Assembly (NCBI RefSeq): GCF_049243985.1
Contig: NC_135379.1
Location: forward strand, 22,528,001 to 22,592,000
Reading direction: 5' to 3'
Source: Paroedura picta
Lineage: Eukaryota; Chordata; Lepidosauria; Squamata; Gekkonidae
DNA length: 64,000 nucleotides
Made by a program: the position numbers and the translations under genes. This document shows, in pieces, positions 21,041-33,987 of this stretch; the first letter of the stretch is position 1; every line of letters starts with the position of its first letter. Below the pieces are notes generated by a model, which searched no databases, was not told the DNA's origin, and saw only the letters and a list, made by a program, of their open reading frames with translations.

Positions 21041-24000
21041 CCTTTTCACGCCCGCGCTCGGCAGCCACGGGCAAGCTTTCGACCTACCCAGAGCCCTTCG
21101 TCAAGCCGCGTTTGCAAGACCAGAATGGGTTGGGGGCTTGTGTGAGGCCAGAAACTGCCCGTGTGACAGACAGGCCCGTTGGTGTGCTGCATTAAGTGAA
21201 GTAGATTGTGGCCGGGCAGAAGGGTGGCCTTACGATGGCTTTTGTTTTAACTTTCCTTCAACTTTCCTGTACGTTTTTGGAAACTGACGTTTGCTGGTTT
21301 ATGTTTTTCTTCATAGAACTATTAACATTGGGACCCTCCTCCCCAGTCCCGCACACACAAAACACTTTCTTTTCCGTTTCATTAAAAAAATTGGGGGGGG
21401 GAGCCCTGTCAGCTTCCGTGGTGTAAACGTTGGCCTTCCACCTACTCTGCTGTTTGGGGAAATTTAAAAGCCTGAGGGGAAGTATTGTCAGTTTCAAATT
21501 TGCTTGCCTGCCATTGCTGCTCTTCCCCAAGCAGTGAGAAACAGTGGTTGTTTCTCAAAAAGATGTGTATGAGTTCCTGTGCTGGTAAATGCAGTAGTGT
21601 GTCAGTTTTTAAAAATAAGAAACTGGCAAAACCTTTCCTCCCGCCTTGTCAGTCTCACTGGGGTGCCCAAGGGATGCTGAAGGAAACAGTTGTGAATGGA
21701 TATCTGTGGGATTGCGTTAGAATGTCGTCATGGAGAAATAGAAGCCAGCTTCCTGGTAGGTAAGTAAGGGAGTGCCTTTTCCTCTACTAGATGAAAGAAG
21801 TGTATTATATGGAACAGTGGTTCTCAGGTGATAATCAGAGCACTTTAAAATACAGGTGCGGCTTGGGCTAGAGACCATCTTCAGCATGTAACACTAAAAG
21901 GCCTTTGAACACTTCTCTAGCAATTTTTGTTATGTGTATATAATTTAATGTGGCACAGACAACAGGAGAGAAATTGGGTGGAGGATCTAATAGAAGTTTA
22001 ACATTTGCCTCATAGACAAGGTTTTTTAACGTTAAACTTAGAATCATAGCCAATTTTAATTTTTTTAACCAGCCATAAATAGCAAATCCTCACCCCATTA
22101 CAATTACTACATAAGTTAATAATTTTGTTTATAGAGATAAGATATATAAAAATACATATCTCTAAGTAATACACATTTGAACACTGATTCAGTAAGGCAC
22201 GTGTAAAGAATATTCTGATTCATAATTCATTAAGACAAGCAGCATATAAATAAAATTTGCCAACTCTCTAAGCTACAAATCTTGATTAACTTGCCCACAC
22301 AGATACAAGAAATAGTCATTTATTACAGTTATCGACGAGTACAGATACAAGAAAAGTATATTATGAACATGGGCCCATCATAAGAAAAAGAAAAGCAATA
22401 TCTTGTAGCTATTTTTGTTTAAAAGTAAACAATAGTTTATAATAACATTAAATCTGTTATCCCTTAAAATATAAATACCACACAGAGTAGCTGATAAAAA
22501 AACATAAGGAGAAAATCCTTCTATAGCCTTATAATTCCAGAGTGTTATGAGCGTAGCATGATAAGATAACATTACATAAACCTATTTGAAATGTCAGGAG
22601 ATTTTCTTTATTCTTTGGTGGTAAGCTAATTTAATAAGCAGTACAGTTTCTGAGACAGAATTCAGCCAGTCTCTTGGAACTGGAGGGTATGATTTTTTTG
22701 CATCTTATCAGCAAGGATTAATTTAGCAAGTATAAAGAAGGGTTAAGACAGGCTCAAAGTCTGACAAAGTGACATAGAATCATAGAGTTGGAAGGGGCCA
22801 TACAGGCCATCTAGTCCAACCCCCTGCTCAATGCAGGATCAGCCCTAAGCATCCTAAAGCATCCAAGAAAAGTGTGTATCCAACCTTTGCTTGAAGACTG
22901 CCAGTGAGGGGGAGCTCACCAGCTCCTTAGGCAGCCTATTCCACTGCTGAACTACTCTGACTGAAATTTTTTTTCCTGACATCTAGCCTATATCGTTGTA
23001 CTTGTAGTACATAATATTTAATATAACCTAATATAACATTTGGATTATAACTAATATTTATATCCTTAATGAAGTGGATTACAAAAAAATAGCTATTTTA
23101 AGATAAAAAGTCCATTGTGGATTTTCCAGGAGAACAAAAAGCATGGGAACAGTGTGTAGTTTAAGAACAGTTATGGTCTTTCCACAAATGTTTCTCCTTT
23201 TCTATAAACTAAGCATTTTGTTATTTTTCTAAAACATCATTGAGGTGCATGCCTGAATCTGACTTCTGAATTTCTGGATTTGTTTTATGATACTCTGACA
23301 TCTGGCTTGAGAAAATATGAGTCTAGTAGAAATAAACCTAGGAAATTTGTAGCAGGTTGGTTTTGACTTAGGTAGTTTACTTTTTGCAAAGAAGTATGAG
23401 GACCATGTTTGAGTAGCTGTGAGATGCCATACTAGCTTTTATTTGCACCTTCAGTTAAGTTGATACTCTGTTACAGTTTTCATTTTCTTGGTGAGCACTT
23501 TTAGATCCTTTTTTCTTGGCATATTATAAGATCCTTCCGTTATCCCAAACGATATATAATACTATGCAGTGGACAGTTGAGAAATTAATCTGGAACAAAT
23601 AGTTGAATCTAGCTTCATATGTCTCTATGCTCTTTGAATTAGAACATTAACATCAGGTTTTATTTGTTTGGATTTTCACCCCACCCATTCAGGGTTCATC
23701 CCAAAAGACAGCTATTCAAGTGTATGCCGGTGAATATAGGATATTAGAGGGTTTTTTTTAGAAACATGTAAGCACTATAAAATATTAATTATTGAAGAGC
23801 CTTAATAGAAATGAAACATTCCCGCGCTTTGAATCCATAAATTCCCATTGTAGAGAGCAATCCTGCTCAGATCAATTTATTGGGGGTTACTCCCAGGAAA
23901 ATGTTTGTAGAATTGTATTTCTGGTCTCAAATCCAAACTAACACCATGCGTGCCCCATATACTATTTTTTAAATTTCTTCCTAAGCTTCCTCCTAGAACT

Positions 24001-27000
24001 AAAGGTGGAAAGTATAAATTCCCTGTTCTTGCATTAACAGGGGGTTATGGGGTGTTGGGGGAGAAGGTTCTACCAATTCCCTTTCCCACTGTAGCACTCA
24101 ATGCAAAATCCATGCTTCCTGAGCATCCCCTGAGCCTCAGAGTGTTTTCAGGGAGATTTAGAATTCTTTTGTGCTTATTCCACTTTTTGTGTGTCTCCAA
24201 CCCAATCTTTAGTCTTCTTTGAAGGTAAGGTGTTGCACAGGACTGTTTCCCCCCCCCCCCCCAGAGTATTCTGTTTCAGTTCTTGATGAGACTTTGTTGT
24301 TAAGGTTGAATGTCAAAGTGAAATGTTATATTAAATTATGTTAATATTTAAATTACATAGCTTTCATCTGGGAATTTTCCAGTTTAATGAATTTGCCTGT
24401 TTGACTTATGTTAAGAAGTAAATGTCATTGCAGTCAGGTGATCCAGACCTCTGTTGCCATGCAAGAAACTATTTAGATGATGCATTCATTCATTTTATTT
24501 ATTTATTTGATTTCTATACCGCCCTTCCATATGGCTCATGTGCTTAATTTGACAGCACATATAATCTTGAACAAGGGTACCAGCTTTCCTCCAGGATGGC
24601 AAATTCAGCACTTCTGCTACTTTAGCTAAGAGAAGGTGCAAAATAACCAAGCAATAACCCAGGCACTGTTTCTAATGCTCGTTACGACATGTTCCTTATT
24701 ATAATGTGATAAAACCTTCCCAGTTTGTCAAATTTATACATTGACTCAAAACAAACAGGAAACACCACTTACGAAATAGCCCTCACTGGAAATGACTACA
24801 CAGGAGGAAGTATATGCTTGACTGTTGAGCACTTTAACAAGGAAGTTTCACTCCCTCCCACCCCCCAAATGTGATGGAAAACTGGGACTCCTGGTGTGGT
24901 TGCTCAGTGTCATTCTTTTTCTTTAGGGGAAGAGCTGTGACTCTGGTAGAGCATCTGCTTTGTATGCAACATTCCCAGGTTTAACCCTGGCATCTCCCTG
25001 TTAAAATGTAGTAAGGTACATAAAAAACCCTCACGATCTGCTGCCATTCAGAGTAGACTGTACTGGGCTTGACAGAGCAGTAGTCTGACTGTATAAGGTG
25101 GCTTCATGTGTTCTTGTGTGTTGACAGCTCTCCCCTCTCTCTACAGAAACTCTGTACAGGAAATGGCCATTCCTAAATCTTTGCTGAATTCCCTGACCTT
25201 TATCTTTGGATCTGCAATCGGATTTATCTTATGTTACATGCTATTCAGCTTAGTACTGGAGGAACAGGTTAAAACTGAGCCTCGCATCCTTTACAACAAT
25301 CCCCATGGACGTCATTTAGATGATGATGATGATGAAAGTGATCCACTGAATGGGCAGATGAATTTCAACGCAGATGCCGGGCAACATAAAGGTATGTTCT
25401 GTTAGCAGCAGCTTATTTTATTGCTTTTCTTCACAATAGAACTTCATGTTCTTTACTGACACATGTCACCTGAGTATCTTTCCATTCTTTACAATCACTC
25501 TTGGACTGCCCGGTTGGGCAACTCAGGGCACAGGGTTGGATCCAGTGGCTCCCTTTGGTGAAGTGAGCATTGCTTTGTATAGGGTGGTGGTTGGTGTTAG
25601 TGGAAAAAGAGTCCATACTGTGTGCAGTATTGTGGGAGATTATGATTTTAAAGTTTTTATTAACAATGACTTTTGCTGACTACTGATGGGTTCAGTTGTC
25701 TGCAGTCCTTTTAGCTAAGAAGAAAACCATGCCAATTGTGTACTCCTAAAGTTGCTTCCTAGGCAGTAAGTCCCATTGAGTAGGATTCTGAGTAGACCTG
25801 TTCAGGATTGCTCTCTGAGCTCCTGCCAGCCTTGGATACAAACTAGAAGAGGAAAGTCACCGATTTAGCTTGTCTTTATGGCTGGCGTTGTTGTTGGCTG
25901 TCAATTTGACTCAATGGTCCCCAGAGGGAATTTTAATCTCTCATTGAAGATTCTGTGTGGATGTAATTCACAACTTCAAGCAACTTTTGCACAGAAAAAA
26001 GTGAAGTTATCTCTTGATTCCCATGGCCTCAGTGCTGCATACTTGATTTTGGAATGAATACACGCATAAAACATATTGTCTTATGCACAAAAGGCTTCTA
26101 AATAAGCATTTTTACGTTTTGTTAACCTACCTGAATGTCTCATTCCATGAATAAAACCTGGAATTTAATTATGGTGTTTGGAACTTGATTTCCCCTCCCT
26201 AATAGATGAAGACAAAAATATTGCCGAAGAACTCTACCAGAAGGTGAAAGTCCTTTGCTGGGTAATGACTGGTCCTCAGAATCTGGAAAAGAAGGCCAGA
26301 CATGTCAAAGCGACTTGGGCCCAGCGTTGCAACAAGATGCTGTTCATGAGCTCTGAGGAAAACAAAGACTTCCCAACAGTGGGCTTGGAAACCAAAGAAG
26401 GTAGGGACCAGTTGTACTGGAAGACCATTAAAGCTTTCCAGTACGTCTACGACCATCATCTTGATGAAGCGGACTGGTTCATGAAGGCAGATGATGACAC
26501 ATATGTTGCACTGGACAACTTGAGGTGGCTTCTTTCGAAGTACAATCCTGAAGAAGCAATTTATTTTGGAAGAAGGTTTAAGCCTTATGTGAAACAGGGC
26601 TACATGAGTGGAGGTGCGGGCTACGTGCTGAGCAAAGAAGCCCTGCGAAGGTTTGTAGATGCTTTTAAAACCAACAAATGTTCCCATAGTTCTTCCATCG
26701 AGGACTTAGCATTGGGCAAATGCATGGAAACCATTGGTGTTAAAGCCGGAGATTCCCGGGATACAAGTGGCAAAGAAACATTTCATCCTTTTGTGCCTGA
26801 ACATCATTTAATCAAAGGTTACCTACCCAGAACTTTTTGGTATTGGAATTATAACTACTACCCTCCTATAGAGGTAAGGCATTTGCAGAGACTCTTTCAC
26901 TATTCTTTTTGCAGCCTAAAATGTCATCTAGAATATTATCTATTAAGTTTGTTAATAGATACAATATTTCTAGTAGGATCCCATAGAAAACATTTGCTAG

Positions 27001-27476
27001 TTTCCCTCTTCTTCCCCTACTCCCACACTTTCTTGAGTCCTGACTCCCAGAAATAACATCTCAGAGGGCATTTTGCATTGCAGTGGAACATGGGAGAAAA
27101 TAGGGATGGGAAGGGAAGAGATGAAACATTTTCTAATTAACCTTCTTGATGGTTTTCCAAATTCCTGGAGTTGTACTTGCTAATACTTAAAAAGAGCAAC
27201 CTGTCTTGGCTTTCATTTTTCCCCCTTCTGTTTTGCTTTCCCTTTTGGTAGGGCCCTGGATGCTGCTCTGACCTGGCAGTTTCTTTCCACTACGTTGATG
27301 CTGCCACCATGTATCAGCTGGAATACTTGATTTATCATCTCCGCCCCTATGGTTATCAATTCAGGTACAATCCTGACTTTCTTAAGAATTTAAAAAAACA
27401 AAATTTAAGTGACACAGCAAAAGACAATGCAAAACACAAAGCCGAAGGTCCTCCAAAGGCCTCCAAATAAAATGAC
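20742..27476 (+). CDS. C1GALT1: Core 1 beta-1,3-galactosyltransferase (T-synthase), complete coding sequence
   Basis: C1GALT1 transfers galactose from UDP-Gal to GalNAc-Ser/Thr in the Golgi to form core 1 (T antigen) O-glycans; it needs the chaperone COSMC. Coding exons are 25163-25391, 26206-26873 and 27252-27476 (373 codons plus TGA at 27474); the span from 20742 covers the first intron. It is a type II membrane protein: a short basic cytoplasmic end (MAIPKSLLN), a membrane segment at about residues 10-32, an acidic stem, then a GT31 domain. Visible landmarks are CWVMTGP (about 94-100), KATWAQRC, the metal-binding DDD at 172-174 in [34 protein letters not shown] and [15 protein letters not shown]. 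Human C1GALT1 is 363 residues. The extra length is in the stem and C-terminal tail. No break is seen. Confidence 0.97.
21041..25146. other. C1GALT1 intron 1
   Basis: AT-rich, with one CR1 (22772-23010), a C-run at 24249-24262 and a short LINE/SINE tail at about 24485-24530 (CTATACCGCCCTTCC). No other gene seen. Confidence 0.55.
22772..23010 (-). mobile_element. CR1 LINE 3' end
   Basis: Reads AATCATAGAGTTGGAAGGGG, CCATCTAGTCCAACCCCCTG and TTAGGCAGCCTATTCCACTG on plus. It lies in C1GALT1 intron 1 and is nearly identical in block order to the CR1 at 13000. Confidence 0.85.
25163..25391 (+). CDS. C1GALT1: C1GALT1 coding exon 1 (cytoplasmic end, membrane anchor, stem)
   Basis: The start ATG at 25163 lies in GAAATGG, with G at -3 and +4. 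An upstream in-frame ATG at 25106 lies before the splice acceptor and is not used. Possible acceptors are CTCTCTACAG ending at 25146 or TGTACAG ending at 25159. The exon ends AAAG|GTATGT, phase 1. A GAT x5 run encodes five aspartates in the stem (residues 53-57). Confidence 0.94.
26206..26873 (+). CDS. C1GALT1: C1GALT1 coding exon 2 (catalytic domain)
   Basis: 668 nt from CCTAATAG|ATGAAG to ATAGAG|GTAAGG, phase 1 to phase 0, codons 77-299. It carries the DDD motif and most of the GT31 fold. The open frame continues past the donor to 27056, but those residues lack family similarity and are intron. Confidence 0.95.
27252..27476 (+). CDS. C1GALT1: C1GALT1 last coding exon
   Basis: Starts [16 protein letters not shown] after TTTGGTAG and continues [15 protein letters not shown]. 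It ends with a basic tail, [12 protein letters not shown], and TGA at 27474-27476. The tail after about residue 345 differs from the mammalian one, as expected for this poorly conserved end. Confidence 0.93.
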
Positions 27477-27853
27477 ACCCAGTGCCCTGAAGAAGCCTTA
27501 TGGAATGATCAACTAACACACCAAGCCCAGAGATGACTAGATAGATTTATTTTTTTAAGAGTCCCTTCCAGTGGCTGCAGACCGCGGATGGTTGCCTAAG
27601 ATGTCAAGAAGGAAGTTTCACATGCCCTGAAGGCGAAAGGCCAGATTTTTTTACCCTCCGTGAGTTATGAAACCTCTTTGGTGATGTATGTACATTGGCT
27701 TCCTGCTTCCAGATCCACATCATTATGCAGTATTGTAGATCTCTGAATCAGCAGAGTCTGTTCTTGAAAACTTGGACTACTTGAGTTCATTGCATCCTGA
27801 GAAACATCTCAAATGGATTCATGCATGAAAATGTATTTCTAGAAAATCTGTTA

Positions 27854-27859
27854 AATAAA
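27854..27859 (+). terminator. C1GALT1: Candidate C1GALT1 polyadenylation signal
   Basis: AATAAA lies 378 bases past the stop codon and is followed by GT-rich sequence (CTGTCTGTTTAG and onward). Further AATAAA sites near 31.08 and 31.37 kb could serve longer transcripts. Confidence 0.45.
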
Positions 27860-28189
27860 CTGTCTGTTTAGATGCTGAGGTTTGAATTTTCTTCTGATGT
27901 TCTCTAGAGTCAGTTTTAGTTCAATCTGCAGAGAAAGTCAGAGTAGCCTTTGGCAGGAGGATTGGTGGCAACCTTCAAGAAATATTCTCAGCTCATGATG
28001 ACGAGAACGGGCACTTTCTAATGAACAGATTATAGATCTGTGCAAAATAAATTCCCCTTGTGCAGCTTCTAGAAAGCTAGTTGCAGAATTAGTGTTAAAG
28101 AAAGTACAAAGACTTTGATGGCCCTTTGTTAATGCTGATTAGTTGTTGGCTCTTTATTTACATTTTATCTTGCTTATAGAACTGGATAG

Positions 28190-28310
28190 GTTCAGGTGGG
28201 TAGCCATATTGGTCTGCAGCAGGAGAACGAAGTTTGAGTCCAGTGGCCTGTCCCCAGAATAAAACTTGGTTGGTCTTAAAGGTACCACTGGACTCTGCTC
28301 TTCTAGGACT
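28190..28310. repeat. Foldback copy of the GACCAACAAAG repeat family
   Basis: Left arm TTTGAGTCCAGTGGCCTG, right arm GTTGGTCTTAAAGGTACCAC then TGGACTCTG. It carries the longer head GGTGGGTAGCCATATTGGTC. Confidence 0.55.
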
Positions 28311-29690
28311 GAAGTTATTTTGCTTATAGAACCAGCATAGCTCCTGTTTGATTTGGAACGGGAGTTGTTTCTTGGCTTACATTTTGAACATTCTTTGTTT
28401 CTATGCCTAACTGGCTGTAGCGTTTTAATTTAGCTAGTACAGTGGACTTCTTTTTTGTGTGGAGTCCCTTTAAAACATCTTTTGTGTATCTGGTTTTTAT
28501 CTCACTGTTGTCTGAGGCCATTGGAAAGCAGATGGAAGAACTCTGTGCTAAAGTGTGAATTGTAGTACTTTGTAGCTATCACGTTCCTCCACCTCCCTGT
28601 GCCCTACATAGAACTGAGCTGTTTTGTATTATCCCTGGTATTCAGGCTTCTTGTCACATGACTGTTCTACTTACAAGTGGTCAACTAAGGGTTTTTGTTT
28701 TTTGTTTTTGCTTTAATTCATCATATTGATGTTTGAAAGTATTTACTCAAGTGTTGAGTGAGCAGTTGTCTTTGCCAAGTATCATAACTGGTTATGGTGT
28801 GCTCTCTAACCCCAACAACTCCTGAGCTAATAGTGGTGCCTTCCTCCAACACAAGGAAGTCTCTTTGAGCCTCTCTTATTGGAGGAAGGTTCCCAGTGCT
28901 GGAGGAGGGTGCTGCCATTAGCTCAGCAGAGTGGTAGGATCCATCCCATTGAGGTGTATCCTGCTGCTTCAGTGAGCAAAGCCTTCCTTCAGTCGCTGGA
29001 GCCTTTCTCCAGTGGCTCTTCCTCCAACCTAAGATTTGAATCCATATAGCTATCACACAGAATCGTTGCTTCCCATGCAACCTGTCCCTCTATCATATCC
29101 AACCATGGGTATCTTATCTCTCCCCTCCGCACACACACCACACACACACTCCCCTCCGCACACACTCCCCTCCACACACACACCTGGTTGTATGCCCTTC
29201 ATGAATGCACAGTATTTCCTCATAGAGAAGCAGGGCTTACCTCATTAAAAAAAAAATTTAACTGAACTAGCTGTTTTCTTCTTTGTTGACCTGTGGGGAA
29301 CTTCTATAAACTACAATTACATTGAGAAGCTCAGCTCTAGACTAGAAACAATGTTAATGAGTCAGACTTGAGGACAAAAATGCAAAAAATAGTTACGCCA
29401 AATTGTCAAAACACCTTAGTGGCAGATGAATGGTTGAGAAAAGCATTTTACTTATCAGTGGATGAATCTTAAGCTTAAATGGAGTTTAAGGGGGTTTGTT
29501 TAGTTCATTTAGATCTCTTTTCTTCCCAGTGTAGGGCTAAAGTGGCTTACACCATTCTCCTTATTTTATTCTCATGACAGCCCTATAAGGTAGGTCATCT
29601 GAGAGTGTGTGACTGGCCCAAGGTTATCCAGTAAGCTTCCGTGGTCGAGCAAGGATTTGCCCCCTGGGTCTCCCAGATCCTCGTCTGATA

Positions 29691-29801
29691 CTCTAAACCA
29701 GGGGTAGTCAACCTGTGGTCCTCTAGATGTTGGCAGGGGCTCATGGGGCTTGTAGTCCATGAACATCTGGAGGACCATTGGTTGACTACCCCTCTCTAAA
29801 C
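29691..29801. mobile_element. hAT-type foldback MITE with exact 8-bp TSD (CTCTAAAC)
   Basis: Element 29699-29793; the last G of the right terminus is lost and the right arm is shortened. CTCTAAAC flanks both sides. It sits beside an older SINE-like stretch at about 29510-29690. Confidence 0.82.
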
Positions 29802-32138
29802 ACTGCACCGTGCTGGTTAATTGACAATGTCAAGCATGTCCTGCAGTTTTTTGTTCTGGTGTTTTATGTTCATTATTGCTCATGACATCCCTCCATTGTA
29901 TCTACCTCAAATATTTTGCAAGTACCTGATATAAATTGTCAGTGCTGCAGTGAACTGTGTGGCAAATATAGGGAAAATTTTGACTGTTCCAGGCTTTTGA
30001 CATTGAAGTGTGAGGAACAGTACATTACAAATTTCTTTGAAAAATGGGCTGCTTTGTCAATCATTTATATTGGCATGGCAACCATAGCACTGTCTGGGAC
30101 AAGGTTCTCTTTTACTCGTCCACTTGTCTCTATTTTGCGGACTTTAGGACTGAGGGCTTAAATCCTGCTTGTGGCAGATATCCAATTACCCTCCTTTCGC
30201 TCCAGCTCAGTGTTGGCAGCGTTGTGTGCCATTTCAGAGCTTACAGAAGGGGGAGGGGTGCTGAGGATTGTGGTGGTTAGGAAGTCCAGTATATTCTTGG
30301 TGGTACACATCATAGCTTTTTAATATTGAAAGCAGAAGGAATAACTTTTAGCTGAGCACTTATTTTCTGATTAGTCAAGAGGCACAAGATACCATCTGAG
30401 AGCAAAATTAATCTTTGGGATTCAAAGATTTCCTTCTATTCCTAAAATGTAAGTGTTGCATATTATATGGAGATGCAGTAAAAAGAAATCTGTCAAATTA
30501 TTCTTCTGGACAATTGATATCTTACCCTGCACCTTGGATTTTTTCTCTCCTGGAGACTGTGTTGGCGATGATGATGTTCAATCAAAAGTCCAGAATTTTT
30601 AATATCTAAGAAAACACATAAGTTTCTAAAAGCCCTGAGATTAATCCTTTTGTTATTGTTGTCTATGTCCAAAGTGCTTTTGAGTTGTATGTTAGTATTG
30701 GATATAAAATTATCTAAAAATGGCTCGATTGAACTTTTGAGCTGTATAATGTATTGATTATTTTGTATAATATATAATCTGACTGTCCTGTTTGAATGAT
30801 CAGCAGTGTAGCTGATTATCTTATTTTCATTTGTCACCAAATACCTTGAAGATTCCTGTTAATGGGGAGGGGTATTTTTATATCCTCAGTTAATTTATAG
30901 TATTCACTGTTATGTTAAAATTTTCTCTATATTGTGTCAAACTTTCTTCTCTGATTCCATTTAAGTACAGTAACAAAGTTTTTTTGTGACATCTCTTTAA
31001 TTTATCTATGAAATGCTGTAAGTGGTTAAAAGCTGCCATATACAACTCATTGTAAGGCTTATTTTTTATCTCATGTTAACAATAAATGTTGTGAACTCAT
31101 ATACAAGGCAAATTCAGTTTAATGTATATTGCATATAACATATGTAGTGAATCTCCATGGCCATACATTTGAAAAGACTAATTTTGACTGCTGAGCAGTA
31201 TGTTAAAACAGTGAATGTTTTGAAAATTTGAGACAAGGGAATACTTTCTTTCACAGGAAATAGTGGTTGACTTGTTCAACAGATCAAAAAAAAATCAGAA
31301 ATTTTGGAGAGAAACTCTTAAGTGCCTTTCACCAGTTTTTTTTTAAGCAATTAATTTAAATGAGAAGTGCACAAATAAAACTAATTTATCACGATTATAA
31401 AATGTCTCTTGTCGTTGTGAGCATTTGAATGTCTTTGGATTCAGTAGGGAATGGGATAGGCGTGTCATGTTTAAGCGTGTGAACACATGTTTGCCAGACT
31501 TCTTTCTTAGATTTTTTTTTTAAATAAAGGAAAACACTTTTCTGGAACCAGGCTGAGGTGTTAATCTGCTCAGATGACTGCCACAGTTCTTTGCAAGTCC
31601 CTCCCACCTTGGAGCCTTAAACAGAAAACACAAGGGATTGAACCTGCTTTCTTCGATGAGCAGAGAGACACTGAGCAAGAACAAAAGGTGGCAGAGTTAG
31701 GTATGTGTGTTTCACATATGTCATGAAGTCTAAACACATGCACATCAGCATTGTGGGAAGCAGCTCCTGGATTATTTTACCATCCGTATGCTTCATTTCA
31801 AAATTACTGTGAACTAGACAGAATAGTTTAGAATCTGCTCTGGTTAGAAATGAAAATGCTTAAGAGTGTAACCTAAGCAGAGTTGTACCTTTCTAGGCCC
31901 TCTAAAGTGGTGTAAACTGTTTAGGATTGCATTAGCGTCTGTTCTCATCTAGTTCAATTGTTTGCGCTGCTTGTCTAGGATATTGCAGTACGGGGTTGGA
32001 CTTCACTCATTCATCTAAGCAACAACCTTCTACGCTACGTCCAGTGTGGTGATGGCAAACTTCCTTGCATGTGTGCTGTCTTAATTTCGTTAAAGTGGCT
32101 TATCTTTTTGCCGTGTCTTCATTAACATTCATTAACTG

Positions 32139-32348
32139 GGATGCCAGCCTGGGGGGGGGGGTACTGGGGATCCCCCTGGAACTACATCTACAGAGATCAT
32201 TTCCTCTGGAAAAAATGGATACTTTGGAGGGTGAATATGGCATTGTACTCTGAATTCTCCAGGCTCTATTCCCAAATTTCCAGGAGTTTCCCAAGCTAGA
32301 TCTGGTAGCCCTTGCCCCCTTGTTCCCTGCTAGAGGCATCTGGCAACC
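32139..32348 (+). mobile_element. CTCCAGG-rich non-autonomous element
   Basis: GGGATGCCAGCCTGG, a G-run, CCCTGGAACTACATCTACAG and TTCTCCAGGCTC, ending TCTGGTAGCCC. An old copy in the intergenic region. Confidence 0.5.
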
Positions 32349-33227
32349 CTATTATGACCGTTTATGCCCTGGAGGTTTCATGCTGGGCTGCAGGCTGGAG
32401 TTTTAGTCGTGGCAGGTTGCCCCACCTCTTCCTGCACTCACATGGGAGAGCATTTGGCCTGGTGCACCTCATCCGCCCCCGATTTGTGCTTCTGCACGGG
32501 AGCTGGGGCAGTGAAGTTGTCAGTGCGTAAATGGTCTATGTGGAGAATTAAGCAGTCTTTCCAAATAAGGAACAACACCTGTCTTGATTATATGACCAGT
32601 TTAATTGGTCATCAATTTTAGCTTATACAGTACATGTGTAGGGTTAACATTTGAAAGGAAAACTTAGTAGGAAAATATACACTTTTATGTACATCATTCA
32701 GTGCCTTTTAAGTTCCTCTACAATGTTTACTAAGTTTTATTTCACTCTTTTGTACAAGAGCCCTGAGACATAAGAATGTGTATGAATGTGAACCTCTCCA
32801 AATCAGTTAAAAATACCTGGCCCTGATTCAGTAGAAGAGATCTGTGTCTGTAAGCAGTCTTTGGTGGGTGTTTCCAACATAGATGTATGACCTCATTGCG
32901 ATACTCATCTGAGCCTTGCTAAACTGGCTGGTTTAGTCTTCTGCTGTGCACAGGAATGCACAATGGGGCCCAGGGCTACCTGTTCTTGCACATGGGTAAT
33001 TGCCTGTTGTGTCAACTGTTCTGAGGCTCCTATGTATTTTCAAAATGTTGTTATTTTATTCTCCTTTGTGTAATATTTAGCTGCTAAACTGAATTTAGCT
33101 ATAATGGGAATACAGGCTGCTCATAAATCAGCCTCTGAGGTGTTAAAGGGTTGCATTTTTTACTAATAATCTAAAGGAATATTGAATGGGAAAAAAATGG
33201 TTTTTAAATTTGCACCAGTTTCAGACA

Positions 33228-33233
33228 TTTATT
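33228..33233 (-). terminator. COL28A1: Candidate COL28A1 polyadenylation signal
   Basis: The first AATAAA on the minus strand after the stop codon, about 580 bases downstream. Another lies at 33060-33055. No transcript evidence is available. Confidence 0.35.
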
Positions 33234-33814
33234 GTGTAGAATTGGGGTGGGATTGCTTTGCATGATCTAATAACAAACCCTGTTCTAATTAAAGCTAGAC
33301 AGTAAAATCCCTGGTATTTGTTTTGTTAAAGTTCCTGCAATACTAAATAATAAAGGATGTTGCCTTACGTAAGCAAAGCCATCAGGTAAATACTCTATCA
33401 AATCTATATATATATGCCTTATTGTAAAAAGTGCAAGATACAGTACACAAATAGTTCTTGCATTAACACAGCATTTGGAATTCATTGTAGGCTCCTGAAA
33501 CTTTTGCCACCTCAGCTGAAATCCACTCTGCAAGAGGAGAAAAGGCACAGTTATATTAAGCATACCTGCATGTTTGATGAGAAGGAGTATATGCTGCCCA
33601 TTCTAACAAGAATGCAAAGTTTGCCACCTCTATACTTTTAGGGACTACTTTTTCCAACCCATATAGACTGCCTTGTAAACATTGTCTGTAATTATTCAAA
33701 GCACACCCCCACCCGCAGAATAGGGAAAAGTTCTTCTCCCTTTTTTAAGGCTGTTATCTGATATGCAGAGAATGTTCTTGAGCAAAATGTCCACTGTTGT
33801 CATTACATACTTGC

Positions 33815-33987
33815 TTACTCTTGAATACAAGTCGCCCGGCATTCTTGTTCTGTCTCAAACCGGTTATGGGTACCTTGACAGCCACCATACCAAAATCGGG
33901 CACAAGAATTGGCATCCTTGTCATAGTACCATTTCACTTGGTAGTTTCGACAGTCACCAGGCCTCATAGGTTCCAAGCACCTAGGAG
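33815..33987 (-). CDS. COL28A1: COL28A1 C-terminal Kunitz domain exon
   Basis: 173 nt ending in TAA at 33815-33817. All six Kunitz cysteines are present in order: CLEP, GDC, NSC, GGC, QEC, ATC. The core [18 protein letters not shown] is typical, and the protein stops four residues after the last cysteine region (CIQE). The residue after the second cysteine, the P1 position, is Arg. Confidence 0.96.

Larger units (their letters stand above)
27860..33227. other. Convergent intergenic region / possible extended 3'UTRs
   Basis: Holds a GACCAACAAAG foldback (28190), a CA-rich run (about 29130-29185), an old SINE-like stretch (29510-29690), a hAT foldback (29699) and a CTCCAGG-rich element (32139). 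Parts of 27.9-31.4 kb may be C1GALT1 3'UTR. No coding gene recognised. Confidence 0.5.

Noticed and set aside
26874-27056. Extension of the C1GALT1 catalytic exon
   Set aside because: Family similarity stops at the GAG|GTAAGG donor and resumes at 27252.
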